The notes under the pieces: model-generated
Databases searched by the model: none
Seen by the model: the letters and a program-made list of their open reading frames with translations, nothing else
Told to the model about the DNA's origin: nothing
Position numbers and translations under genes: made by a program
Shown: piece by piece, positions 16,552 to 23,783 of the stretch
Numbering within the stretch: position 1 is the first letter of the stretch
How the letters are laid out: each line of letters begins with the position of its first letter
Source of the DNA: Akkermansiaceae bacterium
GTDB lineage: Bacteria; Verrucomicrobiota; Verrucomicrobiia; Verrucomicrobiales; Akkermansiaceae
Direction: 5' to 3'
NCBI GenBank assembly: GCA_018676385.1
Contig: JABHEX010000308.1
Span: 1-25,261, forward strand
Length of the DNA: 25,261 nt

Positions 16552-18329
16552 CGCTTTTTGCTTTTTTTCATGCCAGTAAGCGCTAGCTCATCTGTGGATG
16601 TGAATGTTTGGGTAATAGTCATCGTAAACACTAGACGGAATCGATCACTTGCCTTAGTTGAAGAAATAATATTGTAAGTGGGATTCAGCCTTTGTGTCAT
16701 TTGCACAGTAATGTCCCTCTGTCCAATGTTAGGAAGATACGCTCGTGAGCCAGTTTCATCTGCAACAGTCTTGAAGATCTCTTTAATTCCATCGCGGGTG
16801 CTGATGTTCTCGAGATAGCTCAAGCCTGTGTCATTAGTATAACCATTGACAACCCAGCTTTTTTGAAGCCCATATTTCTTTGCCTTTGGAGCAAGCTTTT
16901 TATCCACACGGTGTTTAACATCTTTCAGAATGACGGACCCGTCTGCTGGGGTTAATCGAGAAATAAGTTCCATGCTACTCCACGCCTTAGATCGATCCAT
17001 AAGGATACTGTTCCAGTGCTCGTGTCGCTTGATTTCCTCCTTAAGCTGGAGCGCCGTTACCTCTGTATTCTGCGGTTCGTAGGTCCAAGCACGGCTGTTG
17101 GTTTTTTCCCAGCTTGTAAAGCCAGCATAACCTAACACCAACAGACATAATAAAGCAGCCACACACTTTACTTTCCTGCCACGTTTAAGAAGATTCATAT
17201 CCTCTTGGGCAGGATACATATCAAGTTCATACTGATCAGGTGCGAGAAAATCTTGGAGATGCCAACCATCCTCTCTGAAAGATGTGAAGGTTGCATTTTG
17301 TGCCACAGGGTAAAGTTCTGGATCTAGCTCCGCAGTAGCCACCATCATTTCCAAGGATATTTCCTCTGGCAGACCCATTTCTCTCAACACCTTTGCGATA
17401 GACATCAGCCGAATGTCAGATTTCACCATACTACTCTGCAAGCTGATGTTCATGTTACTTAAATCATGCCCCACCATAGAAAGCAAAATAATCTCGGGTC
17501 TCTCTAACTCGAAAGCGGTTGCAGACGCCATGACTGCAGACCCAATATTGACAGGATCACTGCTTCCAGGCGGATGCTGCAGATAGCGTAACATCATTAA
17601 ATCTGCACGTTTGTTGTAAAAAGATACAACGGTGAATGTTTCATAATTAAACACGCCTATTGTGCCATTATCTTTTGCGGTGGTATACCAAGGCAGGCAT
17701 GCAATGGCACAGAGCGGAGCGCTTAGAGCACATGTTTTTATAGGCAAATTCCTTGAATCACCAATCTCACGCAGTGTTAATAATACGTCATCATACTTGC
17801 GTGACACAGCCATGGCTGTTGCGAACTCCTGTCCAGCAGGTGCACCGGAATACGGAAAAAGTCTCCATGCGTGAGTTTCCGCAGAGACAGTCTTGTCGTC
17901 AAGGACCTCAGTCGGATCCTCAATCATCATGTTACGGAGATTATTTATTTCTCCTGGATTTTGGTGTTCAGGCCCGAGTCCTGCGATTGAGAGCTCATCT
18001 GCTAAATAAAACACCACACCGAGCGCCTTAGCTTTTCTAACACTTTCGCATTCAAGAACACGGTCTACGAAATTTTTGAGCTCATCAGCCATCTGTAGCT
18101 GACGTGGACTGAGCCCCTCGATTTTCTCAAAAGAATTTGATGATTTAATATAAAGAAAACATTGCACGTCCCCTGCATTCTTTAAGTAGCAATGAACCTG
18201 CACCTCAAGATGAAGTGCATCCTGATACCATGCAGGGTTGTTCAGGCGGCTTGTTGTCTTTGCCATCTTCACTGCGCGCATGTATGTTTGTAGCGAATTA
18301 AGTTCTGATGGATGTTTTGCTTCAATCAT
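16548..18329 (-). CDS. PilM-PilN/GspL-like fusion protein (593 aa)
   Basis: The first 385 residues are soluble and contain alternating strands and helices consistent with an actin-like ATPase fold of PilM/GspL (e.g. NGTIGVFNYETFTVVSFYNK at about 221-240, then a helix and SAVMASATAFELERPEIIL). The phosphate-binding motifs are not conserved clearly. One membrane helix lies at about 388-406 (CVAALLCLLVLGYAGFTSW) and a periplasmic domain at about 420-593 resembles PilN/GspL-C, with a coiled stretch after the helix and IISRL..ADGSVILKDV. The combination of cytoplasmic actin fold, membrane helix and periplasmic domain in one chain is the GspL plan; in pili these are separate PilM and PilN. Its stop overlaps the next start by 4 bases. 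It follows the pilin gene after a 176-base gap with a stem-loop. Confidence 0.75.
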   Translation of the reverse strand: MIEAKHPSELNSLQTYMRAVKMAKTTSRLNNPAWYQDALHLEVQVHCYLKNAGDVQCFLYIKSSNSFEKIEGLSPRQLQMADELKNFVDRVLECESVRKAKALGVVFYLADELSIAGLGPEHQNPGEINNLRNMMIEDPTEVLDDKTVSAETHAWRLFPYSGAPAGQEFATAMAVSRKYDDVLLTLREIGDSRNLPIKTCALSAPLCAIACLPWYTTAKDNGTIGVFNYETFTVVSFYNKRADLMMLRYLQHPPGSSDPVNIGSAVMASATAFELERPEIILLSMVGHDLSNMNISLQSSMVKSDIRLMSIAKVLREMGLPEEISLEMMVATAELDPELYPVAQNATFTSFREDGWHLQDFLAPDQYELDMYPAQEDMNLLKRGRKVKCVAALLCLLVLGYAGFTSWEKTNSRAWTYEPQNTEVTALQLKEEIKRHEHWNSILMDRSKAWSSMELISRLTPADGSVILKDVKHRVDKKLAPKAKKYGLQKSWVVNGYTNDTGLSYLENISTRDGIKEIFKTVADETGSRAYLPNIGQRDITVQMTQRLNPTYNIISSTKASDRFRLVFTMTITQTFTSTDELALTGMKKSKKR

Positions 18330-18505
18330 TTATTTATTGAACGGAATTGTATACGGGGCATGTCACGTGTCATATAAACAGCATGGATATACTGGAGCGC
18401 AGGAGCTCCGTTAGGTCTCCTTGGCTGTTGTCCGAGAAGGATAATATGCTGGTGGCCATGACACATGACCACCAGCGATATTGTATCAATTACACGACGG
18501 TTGGC
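18330..18505 (-). promoter_or_regulatory. 176-base spacer between pilin and PilM/GspL-like genes
   Basis: No gene is visible in this gap. It contains the strong stem-loop at 18443-18482 and a palindrome GGAGCTCC (18401-18408), with no Shine-Dalgarno or clear promoter before 18329. It probably carries a terminator/processing element and possibly a downstream promoter for the machine genes. Confidence 0.4.
18443..18482 (-). terminator. Strong stem-loop after the pilin gene (attenuator/mRNA stabiliser or terminator)
   Basis: GCTGGTGG (18448-18455) pairs with CCACCAGC (18469-18476). It is continued inside by CATG/CATG (18457-18460, 18464-18467) around ACA after a one-base mismatch, and outside by AATAT/ATATT (18443-18447, 18478-18482) with one bulged G. 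The arms give about 17 pairs. It begins 24 bases beyond the stop of the pilin gene and lies about 113 bases before the next start. Beyond the stem on the minus strand the sequence is only moderately T-rich (ATCCTTCTC), so full termination is doubtful; partial termination or 3'-end protection of the pilin message is more likely. Confidence 0.65.
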
Positions 18506-18913
18506 TTACCAACCATCGGTAGAATCGGGAGCGTGGTCCTCAACAGATGCTCCGAAGTCATCACATGTTGCGGCAGCAGTACCGATCGCAGGGTAGCTGG
18601 ATGACGTGGAATAATCGCCACCGTCTGATGGACAAGTAGGCTCAACCTCTATGTAGAGACCCGTGCCGTAGATAGCAGAAGTATCAAGCGGGTCACCGAC
18701 GTCGATACCCTTGAGGTTCTGGTTAGCACGCACAGCTTGGTGGATATTCCGAATATTTAGGATACAAGCGGCACGATCAGCTCCCTTCTTGTAGATATTC
18801 GCTCCGATGAAGAGCACGGAAATCAGGGTAAGCAGCACGAGAATCACAACCGTGATTTCGATTAGTGTCATTCCTGACTTAATTTTGGTATTTGTATTTC
18901 TTGTTAGTTTCAT
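18506..18913 (-). CDS. Major (pseudo)pilin candidate
   Basis: The leader MKLTRNTNTKIKSG (Lys/Arg-rich) ends at Gly14, and the mature protein begins MTLIEITVVILVLLTLISVLFIG with Glu+5, the class III prepilin signal. The mature chain of about 121 residues has a globular part rich in Asn, Asp, Ser and Tyr (GTGLYIEVEPTCPSDGGDYS) and three Cys (one at about residue 50, CILNIRN; two at about 99 and 117, TCPSD and ATCDD); a disulfide between the last two would suit a pilin D-region loop. It lies between pilT and pilM/gspL, and is followed by a strong stem-loop typical of abundant pilin messages. This position and order match Amuc_1102 relative to Amuc_1101-1098 in Akkermansia. Calling it 'major' is inferred from the stem-loop and context. 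Confidence 0.85.
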   Translation of the reverse strand: MKLTRNTNTKIKSGMTLIEITVVILVLLTLISVLFIGANIYKKGADRAACILNIRNIHQAVRANQNLKGIDVGDPLDTSAIYGTGLYIEVEPTCPSDGGDYSTSSSYPAIGTAAATCDDFGASVEDHAPDSTDGW

Positions 18914-18975
18914 TGTTTTATTGTCTTGTTGTTATGTGGGTTTTCACCGCGGATTTGAGAACATTAACACACACA

Positions 18976-20265
18976 TTAAACATACTCGGTATCTTCTCTA
19001 TGCATTCTTGTGTTCTCAAAAATTTCTTGGGAGATTTTACCCTCCTCATATAGGCTCGTAAGCTTTGCATCCCATGCAATATTTCCGGAGCGCTTTATCG
19101 CATCCTCAAGAGCTCGAGAGCCCTTATCATAGCCTCCTATAGCACTTGATACAGAGTCTTCATTGTTCTGTAGGAACTCGTAAGTTAGCACACGCCCTTC
19201 ATGACCGCTCAAAAGACCTTGGGAATGGATAAATATTAAGGTCTCGCTCAATCGGTTCAATATTGCAGGATGATTTTCTCGAGGGTACATTTCCAAAATA
19301 CGTCCCATAGTTTTTACAGCACCAGTGGTGTGCAACGTAGAAAGCACTAGGTGACCAGTTTGAGCTGCCTCCATGCATGTTTCCATGGCCTCACGGTCAC
19401 GTATTTCACCCAAGAGAATCACGTGGGGGGCTTTACGTAATACATCTTTGAGCCCTTGACGATAGGATGCTACATCACGACCCACTTCCTGTTGAGTAAC
19501 AATACTGGGGGCCATACATTTCTGTCCGGGATTTTTGGGGTCATCGATGTCAGACGAATATTGATACTCTACTGGATCCTCAATAGTAACGATGTGCTTG
19601 GGATGGTTGCGGCGCAGCCAATCAATGATGGCTGCGAGAGTTGTCGATTTACCAGAGCCTGTTGGGCCAGTCACTAAACAAAGGCCAGCGCGTCTTTGTA
19701 CGGCAAGTTTAAGCATTTCAGATGTATCAGGATCGATACCCAAAACTCCTAGATCTGGAATCGAATCATTCAAGATACGACAAGTGATTCCAAGTCCACT
19801 AGCGCTGAGGTGAACCTGAATTCGAAGTCGACCCGTGGTTTTCCCCGTTGCATCAACAAAAATCCCGTTACATGAAAAATCATCAACCATTCGCTCTTGA
19901 AACGCGCCAACAGCTTCTTCGATTTTTCTGCTCGAGCGACTCTCTGCGCTTTCATCATGGCCGAAGCCATGACTTGCAAAATCACGATTGCGTAGCAACT
20001 CCACGTAAATATCGTAGACCGCTTCGCCACCAAGAACTCCAAGGTGAGACAAACACTCCATGCCATTATTGGTCTCAACATATACAGGCAATCCTGAACG
20101 AATCTGTACATCCGATACACCCATACTGTCGCACACATGGAAAACCACACCCAGCATACCAGCACCCGTCATATCCGACTGAAAGCCAATAGACGGCGGC
20201 ACACTCTGAGTTTGTGTATTTGGTTCGAGAGAAATCTCTCCATTCTGCTTGGTTGGTGAAATCAT
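18976..20265 (-). CDS. PilT-family ATPase (divergent retraction-type)
   Basis: A RecA-type secretion ATPase of 429 residues. Motifs: Walker A GPTGSGKSTTL (200-210), Asp box IVTIEDPVEYQY (225-236), Walker B HVILLGEIRD (281-290), His box TGHLVLSTLHTTGA (303-316), plus the PilT-like QQEVGRDVASYRQGLKDVLRKAPH (about 258-280). It lacks the zinc-binding CxxC pairs of PilB/GspE and has no MshEN domain, so it groups with PilT/PilU. Odd points: an insertion of about 15-20 residues after the Asp box (SSDIDDPKNPGQK, 237-249), a Ser/Glu-rich insert at about 100-125 in the N-domain, and no clear AIRNLIRE motif (EDAIKRSGNIAW is the closest). A 4-base overlap couples it to the His-rich protein gene; the pilin gene follows 62 bases later. 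Confidence 0.9.
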   Translation of the reverse strand: MISPTKQNGEISLEPNTQTQSVPPSIGFQSDMTGAGMLGVVFHVCDSMGVSDVQIRSGLPVYVETNNGMECLSHLGVLGGEAVYDIYVELLRNRDFASHGFGHDESAESRSSRKIEEAVGAFQERMVDDFSCNGIFVDATGKTTGRLRIQVHLSASGLGITCRILNDSIPDLGVLGIDPDTSEMLKLAVQRRAGLCLVTGPTGSGKSTTLAAIIDWLRRNHPKHIVTIEDPVEYQYSSDIDDPKNPGQKCMAPSIVTQQEVGRDVASYRQGLKDVLRKAPHVILLGEIRDREAMETCMEAAQTGHLVLSTLHTTGAVKTMGRILEMYPRENHPAILNRLSETLIFIHSQGLLSGHEGRVLTYEFLQNNEDSVSSAIGGYDKGSRALEDAIKRSGNIAWDAKLTSLYEEGKISQEIFENTRMHREDTEYV

Positions 20266-21236
20266 TTGGTAGTTTTTATCTTATTACTGGTCATTTTGGT
20301 GGCCATAACACGCTTCATGTATTTACCCTGAGCCTCACGCAGTTTGGTCAGGTAACGAATTCGTTCTGCCATTTCACGGTAGCGTATTTCTGAGGTGATC
20401 CGGCCTTCCTCGACTGCTAGTGCCAATATCTCCTTATGACGTTTGATACAGTGATCGAATTCAGCTAAACTTGCTTTAGCGTCGACGATGGAATAACGCT
20501 CGTGGTGTCTTCCAATATGATAAATAATATTATATGCCGCACTTGCTGCCGTGACATAAGATGCAGGATCAAGTTGATCGCTCTTACAGTAGACAAGGGT
20601 TTCGTGTGCTAACTTCAATGCAGCATCATCATTAGCCGCCGCTCTGCCATAATTTGTAGTCACGATAAACAAATGGTAGTTACCATAATTTGTGTAATTA
20701 GATGGGTCGAGTTTATAGGCGAGCTCAAGTTTGTCCTCGGTTACACCCTGAAGATATTTTTTGTGTGCAGTGGTTAGCTGTTTATCATCAGTGCGTCGAT
20801 GTGCCGTTGCAGCCATTTTCCTAATGATCTTTGTGGCACGAACACGCAGCGGTTCTCTTTTTTTAACGTCCAAGTGCTTGACTGCATGGTCAGTAGGCTT
20901 AGGTGGCCGATTCGACTTTTCACCATGATCGTCAGTCAGCGTATGAAAATCATGATGATGATCATGATGGTAGTGGTCATGATCGTGATGATGGTTTCCA
21001 TCAGCTAACACCTCGGCATGCTCGTGACTAGAACCTTTGTGCCAGTAAAAATCAATTGATCCCTGCATGGCCAACGCAAGAATCTTACCATATGGGCTTC
21101 CTTTTAAACAGGCAACATTTGGTTCGTACGAGAGTTTGTTTTCTTTACTAAAACGCTGCGAATAACCAACCCACAGCAACATACCCACAACGAGTATGAG
21201 GAGAATGATTAGGTTTTTTGCAGTGGTGGACATCAT
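20262..21236 (-). CDS. Membrane-anchored His-rich helical protein, accessory to the ABC transporter and PilT (324 aa)
   Basis: One N-terminal membrane helix (about residues 8-24) is followed by a short segment and a striking His/Asp cluster at 71-104 (HHHDHDHYHHDHHHDFH at its core), a likely metal-binding (zinc, nickel or copper) or pH-sensing tract. From about 150 the chain is helical with TPR-like repeats (DKLELAYKLDPSNYTNYGNYHLF; DPASYVTAASAAYNIIYHIG; ...SLAEFDHCIKRHKEI). It sits 5 bases after the ABC permease gene and overlaps pilT by 4, so it is in one operon with both. In Myxococcus, pilG/pilH/pilI form an ABC module needed for pilus function; this could be the analogous accessory protein, by context only. 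Not identified at family level. Confidence 0.6.
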   Translation of the reverse strand: MMSTTAKNLIILLILVVGMLLWVGYSQRFSKENKLSYEPNVACLKGSPYGKILALAMQGSIDFYWHKGSSHEHAEVLADGNHHHDHDHYHHDHHHDFHTLTDDHGEKSNRPPKPTDHAVKHLDVKKREPLRVRATKIIRKMAATAHRRTDDKQLTTAHKKYLQGVTEDKLELAYKLDPSNYTNYGNYHLFIVTTNYGRAAANDDAALKLAHETLVYCKSDQLDPASYVTAASAAYNIIYHIGRHHERYSIVDAKASLAEFDHCIKRHKEILALAVEEGRITSEIRYREMAERIRYLTKLREAQGKYMKRVMATKMTSNKIKTTK

Positions 21237-21241
21237 TTTAA

Positions 21242-22009
21242 TTATGCTGCTGATTTAGCTTGGAAACAAATGGTTGATAGCATTGAAAGCACAAGCTTGA
21301 TGCCTATGAAATAGGCGACGAGATGGAGAAACTCAGATGTAAGCATAGTGCCATGCTTGAACACGAGCCGAGGAGTCAAATCAGCAAGGTGATAGTGTGG
21401 TGATATGACGTAAAGCCATTCGATCACTACGTTCCCTTGAACGGATGTCATCATTGCGAGATAGCCGACACCGTAGATACCATAAAGACTGAGGCTCAGC
21501 GGAAGTAAGTAGCCGACTGTAGCCCCAAATCGACTACCTACGGAAATCGCCACCAATGCCAATGGGGCTACTACCAGTAAGAAAAGCGCTGCATATTGGA
21601 GGTTCGTTGCAATCCATATTTGAGCCTGACCATCTCCGCTTGGCATAGCCCCAACCAGACAAACAGCTACTGTGACCATGACCAATGGAACCAGAAATGT
21701 GAGACATGCGCACCACAGCTGAAACATTTGACTCACGCGAGAGATGCCGGCACTCAAAAAATATGCGCCAAGTCCAGAGCGTGCTGAGTCATCCCCGAAC
21801 CGCGCTGCTTGAAAAAGTATCCAAGCCAGTGCTACCACCCAAAGGCAAATCCATGCCGCTTGTGCTCTTGCTGGCTCAATGAGAGACGGGGTGCGCTCAT
21901 AAGATGTGAGATATGGAAGGATCAAGGGTAAAACCAAGACGCACAATATTGCAATAATCCAGACCTTGCGCTGAAGAATTGTTGCTAAAGTGATACGATA
22001 CGGTTGCAT
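21242..22009 (-). CDS. ABC-2-type transporter permease
   Basis: The ATG at 22009 is preferred: it begins MQPYRITLATILQRKVW, a basic amphipathic start typical of ABC-2 permeases, and leaves a 7-base gap after the ATPase gene. An upstream ATG at 22069 would overlap that gene by 53 bases. About six hydrophobic segments are visible (ILCVLVLPLILPYL; WICLWVVALAWILFQAA; LTFLVPLVMVTVAVCLVGA; AALFLLVVAPLALVAISVG; YLLPLSLSLYGIYGVGYLA; and a C-terminal one ending VLSMLSTIC), with a 'GAYFLSAGISR' segment after the second, as in ABC-2 permeases. It partners the adjacent ATPase. Substrate not predictable; the neighbourhood suggests pilus-related export or assembly. Confidence 0.8.
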   Translation of the reverse strand: MQPYRITLATILQRKVWIIAILCVLVLPLILPYLTSYERTPSLIEPARAQAAWICLWVVALAWILFQAARFGDDSARSGLGAYFLSAGISRVSQMFQLWCACLTFLVPLVMVTVAVCLVGAMPSGDGQAQIWIATNLQYAALFLLVVAPLALVAISVGSRFGATVGYLLPLSLSLYGIYGVGYLAMMTSVQGNVVIEWLYVISPHYHLADLTPRLVFKHGTMLTSEFLHLVAYFIGIKLVLSMLSTICFQAKSAA

Positions 22010-22016
22010 GTTTTTA

Positions 22017-22679
22017 TTAATTAAGCTGAGATTTGAGGTCTCCCCAACGCTTCGGAGCATCCTCAGCATGCAGGTGAATAATTTCCCCGCCGCTGATCAA
22101 AACTGAACTATTCATCTCCATAGAATCAAAATCTGGATGGCAACTTACCAAGCGAAGCACACCCTCTTGACGCTTACCCCAGAGATCTTGAAAAATTTCT
22201 CGGGCAAATGAATCAAGGCCTGTGAACGGCTCATCAAGCAATAAAATGTCTGGCCGCCCTTCCTTGGTTGAGAATTCTGCAACCAACAAAGCGACCTTAC
22301 GTTTGTTACCGGTTGAGAGTTTTCCGTATGTTTTACCCGTATCAAGCTCCAGTTGCTCAGCGAGTGTCATCGCCTCAATATAACCCTTTTTATTAAGCAG
22401 GCTCCTAAAAACCACCTTGGCTGTGAGTTCACGGTCAAACGTAAGATCTTCACTTAAAAGCTGACATCTACCATCACATGCAAAGCCACCTATGATAGGC
22501 TTGATTACTCCTGCCAATGTACGCAGCAAAGTGGTCTTTCCCCGGCCATTCCTAGCAAGCAAATAGTGGGTTCCGCACCCCAGTTCAATATCGCCCACAG
22601 CAACCGCGAGGCGGGACTGGTAGCCAATACTCAAACCATCGGTGATGCCGATAGCCGGTGAGTTACACATAAACTTCAT
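22017..22679 (-). CDS. ABC transporter ATP-binding protein
   Basis: A single ATPase domain of 220 residues. Walker A is ARNGRGKTT (42-50), with the first Gly of GxxGxGKT replaced by Ala. The signature is LSTGNKRK (121-128), Walker B ILLLDEP (145-151), D-loop FTGLD (152-156), H-loop His181 in SCHPD. The LSTGNKRKVAL form is typical of ATPases that serve ABC-2 permeases (the LSxGxkrK type). The next gene encodes the permease, and the set is followed by a His-rich protein and pilT. This is the first gene of the long minus-strand series. It could energise export of a pilus or envelope component, as suggested for pilH in Myxococcus; substrate unknown. Confidence 0.92.
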   Translation of the reverse strand: MKFMCNSPAIGITDGLSIGYQSRLAVAVGDIELGCGTHYLLARNGRGKTTLLRTLAGVIKPIIGGFACDGRCQLLSEDLTFDRELTAKVVFRSLLNKKGYIEAMTLAEQLELDTGKTYGKLSTGNKRKVALLVAEFSTKEGRPDILLLDEPFTGLDSFAREIFQDLWGKRQEGVLRLVSCHPDFDSMEMNSSVLISGGEIIHLHAEDAPKRWGDLKSQLN

Positions 22680-22970
22680 ATAAAAAAATAGATCTTATAA
22701 TATAAGTAAACATATATGTATATTTAATGAGAGAATTGGCAAGAAAAAAAACCATCATTTAAATGGAATAAAAAGATACATGAGAGAGCATTCACCGACA
22801 CTTTTCATCGATCAACACCCTCAGAAAAGTTATCTAATTTGGGCTGGATTTATAATAGCTCCAAGTGATTAAATTCACCAAATTATCTCACAAGACATTT
22901 TTCACCCGCCAATGCACGATTCAGAGTTCCCTTTTTTACCAAACCTGTTTATTCGTTTTGAGCACAAGAC
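22680..22970. promoter_or_regulatory. Divergent promoter region between the pilus operon and trpA
   Basis: The 291-base gap between divergent genes contains no open frame of note. It is very AT-rich next to the minus-strand ABC ATPase (22681-22735, e.g. ATATATGTATATTTAATG). A perfect TATAAT for the plus strand is at 22851-22856. An A/T-rich -10-like TATATT on the minus strand (plus 22699-22704) with a weak -35 (TTAAAT, plus 22722-22727) could serve the pilus operon. No trp-type leader peptide or Trp codon run is visible. Confidence 0.5.
22851..22856 (+). promoter_or_regulatory. Candidate -10 element TATAAT upstream of trpA
   Basis: The hexamer is a perfect sigma70 consensus and would start transcription about 7 bases downstream, leaving a trpA leader of about 108 bases. 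A -35 at 17-18 bases upstream is poor (AGTTAT / AAGTTA), so the assignment is tentative. Confidence 0.35.
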
Positions 22971-23783
22971 ATGAGCAATCGTATCGATACCACTTTTAAA
23001 ACACTGCAGAACGATGGCCAAGCAGCATTCGTTGCCTACGTCTGCGCAGGTGATCCCGACTATTCTAAGTCCCTAGCCGTAATACGCGCCATTGCAGATG
23101 CTGGTGCAGACATCATTGAATTAGGTGTTCCATTCTCGGATCCACAGGCCGATGGCATAGTTAACCAACTCGCGGCTGAACGCGCCCTTAATGCAGGGAT
23201 GTCAGCATCAAAGCTCATGACTTTGATCCAAGAATTTCGCGCCACACACGATACCGCCCTCGTCCTATTCACTTATCTCAACCCGGTCTACGCTTACGGA
23301 TACGAAAAATTTCACACCGATGCTGCTGCTGCTGGCGCCGATGGCATACTCCTGTTAGACCTGCCGCCAGATGAAGTCGTTAACAACCATGAGCTCGCCA
23401 GTTCAAAAGGCCTCAAACACATAACGCTGATCTCTCCATCAACCCCAAAAGAGCGATTAAAGATGCTTGCCGAACAGTCCGAGGGCTTCGTTTACGCGCT
23501 ATCCCGAATGGGCGTCACAGGGGCCCAGGCCGCACCTGCATCGAACATTGGTGAATTTGTGCAATCAATTAAACAACACACAGATACCCCCGTGTGTATT
23601 GGGTTTGGCATCAATGCACCGGAACAGGCTGCAGCAATTGCCAACGTCTCGGATGGGGTGGTGGTCGGCTCTGCCATTGTCAATCAGGTTGCTGAAAACG
23701 CAGAGTCAACGGCACTAGCCGACAATATCGGCGAGTTCATTCAGCCATTGATTCACGCCACTAAAAACTCAAAACACGCATGA
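22971..23783 (+). CDS. trpA: Tryptophan synthase alpha subunit
   Basis: TrpA cleaves indole-3-glycerol phosphate to indole and glyceraldehyde 3-phosphate and passes indole to TrpB. The 270-residue TIM barrel has ELGVPFSDPQADG with the catalytic Glu50 and Asp61, equivalent to Glu49 and Asp60 of Salmonella. The AYVCAGDPD strand and the phosphate-binding region (GFGINAPEQAAA, then DGVVVGSAIV) are present. Odd details: DPQADGIVNQ instead of the usual DPLADGPVIQ, and YALSRMGVTGAQ. The flanking genes are dapF (4-base overlap) and dapA rather than other trp genes; trpB is not in the window. No Shine-Dalgarno sequence precedes the ATG (bases GAGCACAAGAC). Confidence 0.97.
   Translation: MSNRIDTTFKTLQNDGQAAFVAYVCAGDPDYSKSLAVIRAIADAGADIIELGVPFSDPQADGIVNQLAAERALNAGMSASKLMTLIQEFRATHDTALVLFTYLNPVYAYGYEKFHTDAAAAGADGILLLDLPPDEVVNNHELASSKGLKHITLISPSTPKERLKMLAEQSEGFVYALSRMGVTGAQAAPASNIGEFVQSIKQHTDTPVCIGFGINAPEQAAAIANVSDGVVVGSAIVNQVAENAESTALADNIGEFIQPLIHATKNSKHA

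Noticed and set aside
20941..21000. Short tandem-like ATGATC/CATGAT repeat as a DNA repeat element
   Set aside because: It is the codon-level consequence of the His/Asp-rich tract inside the 20262-21236 gene, so it is coding, not a separate element.
22010..22069. Upstream in-frame ATG of the ABC permease (22069)
   Set aside because: It would overlap the ATPase gene by 53 bases and add 20 unlikely residues; the ATG at 22009 gives a typical permease start and a 7-base gap.
22857..22970. trp leader peptide or riboswitch before trpA
   Set aside because: No small frame with consecutive Trp codons and no recognisable aptamer or terminator-antiterminator pair in the leader.
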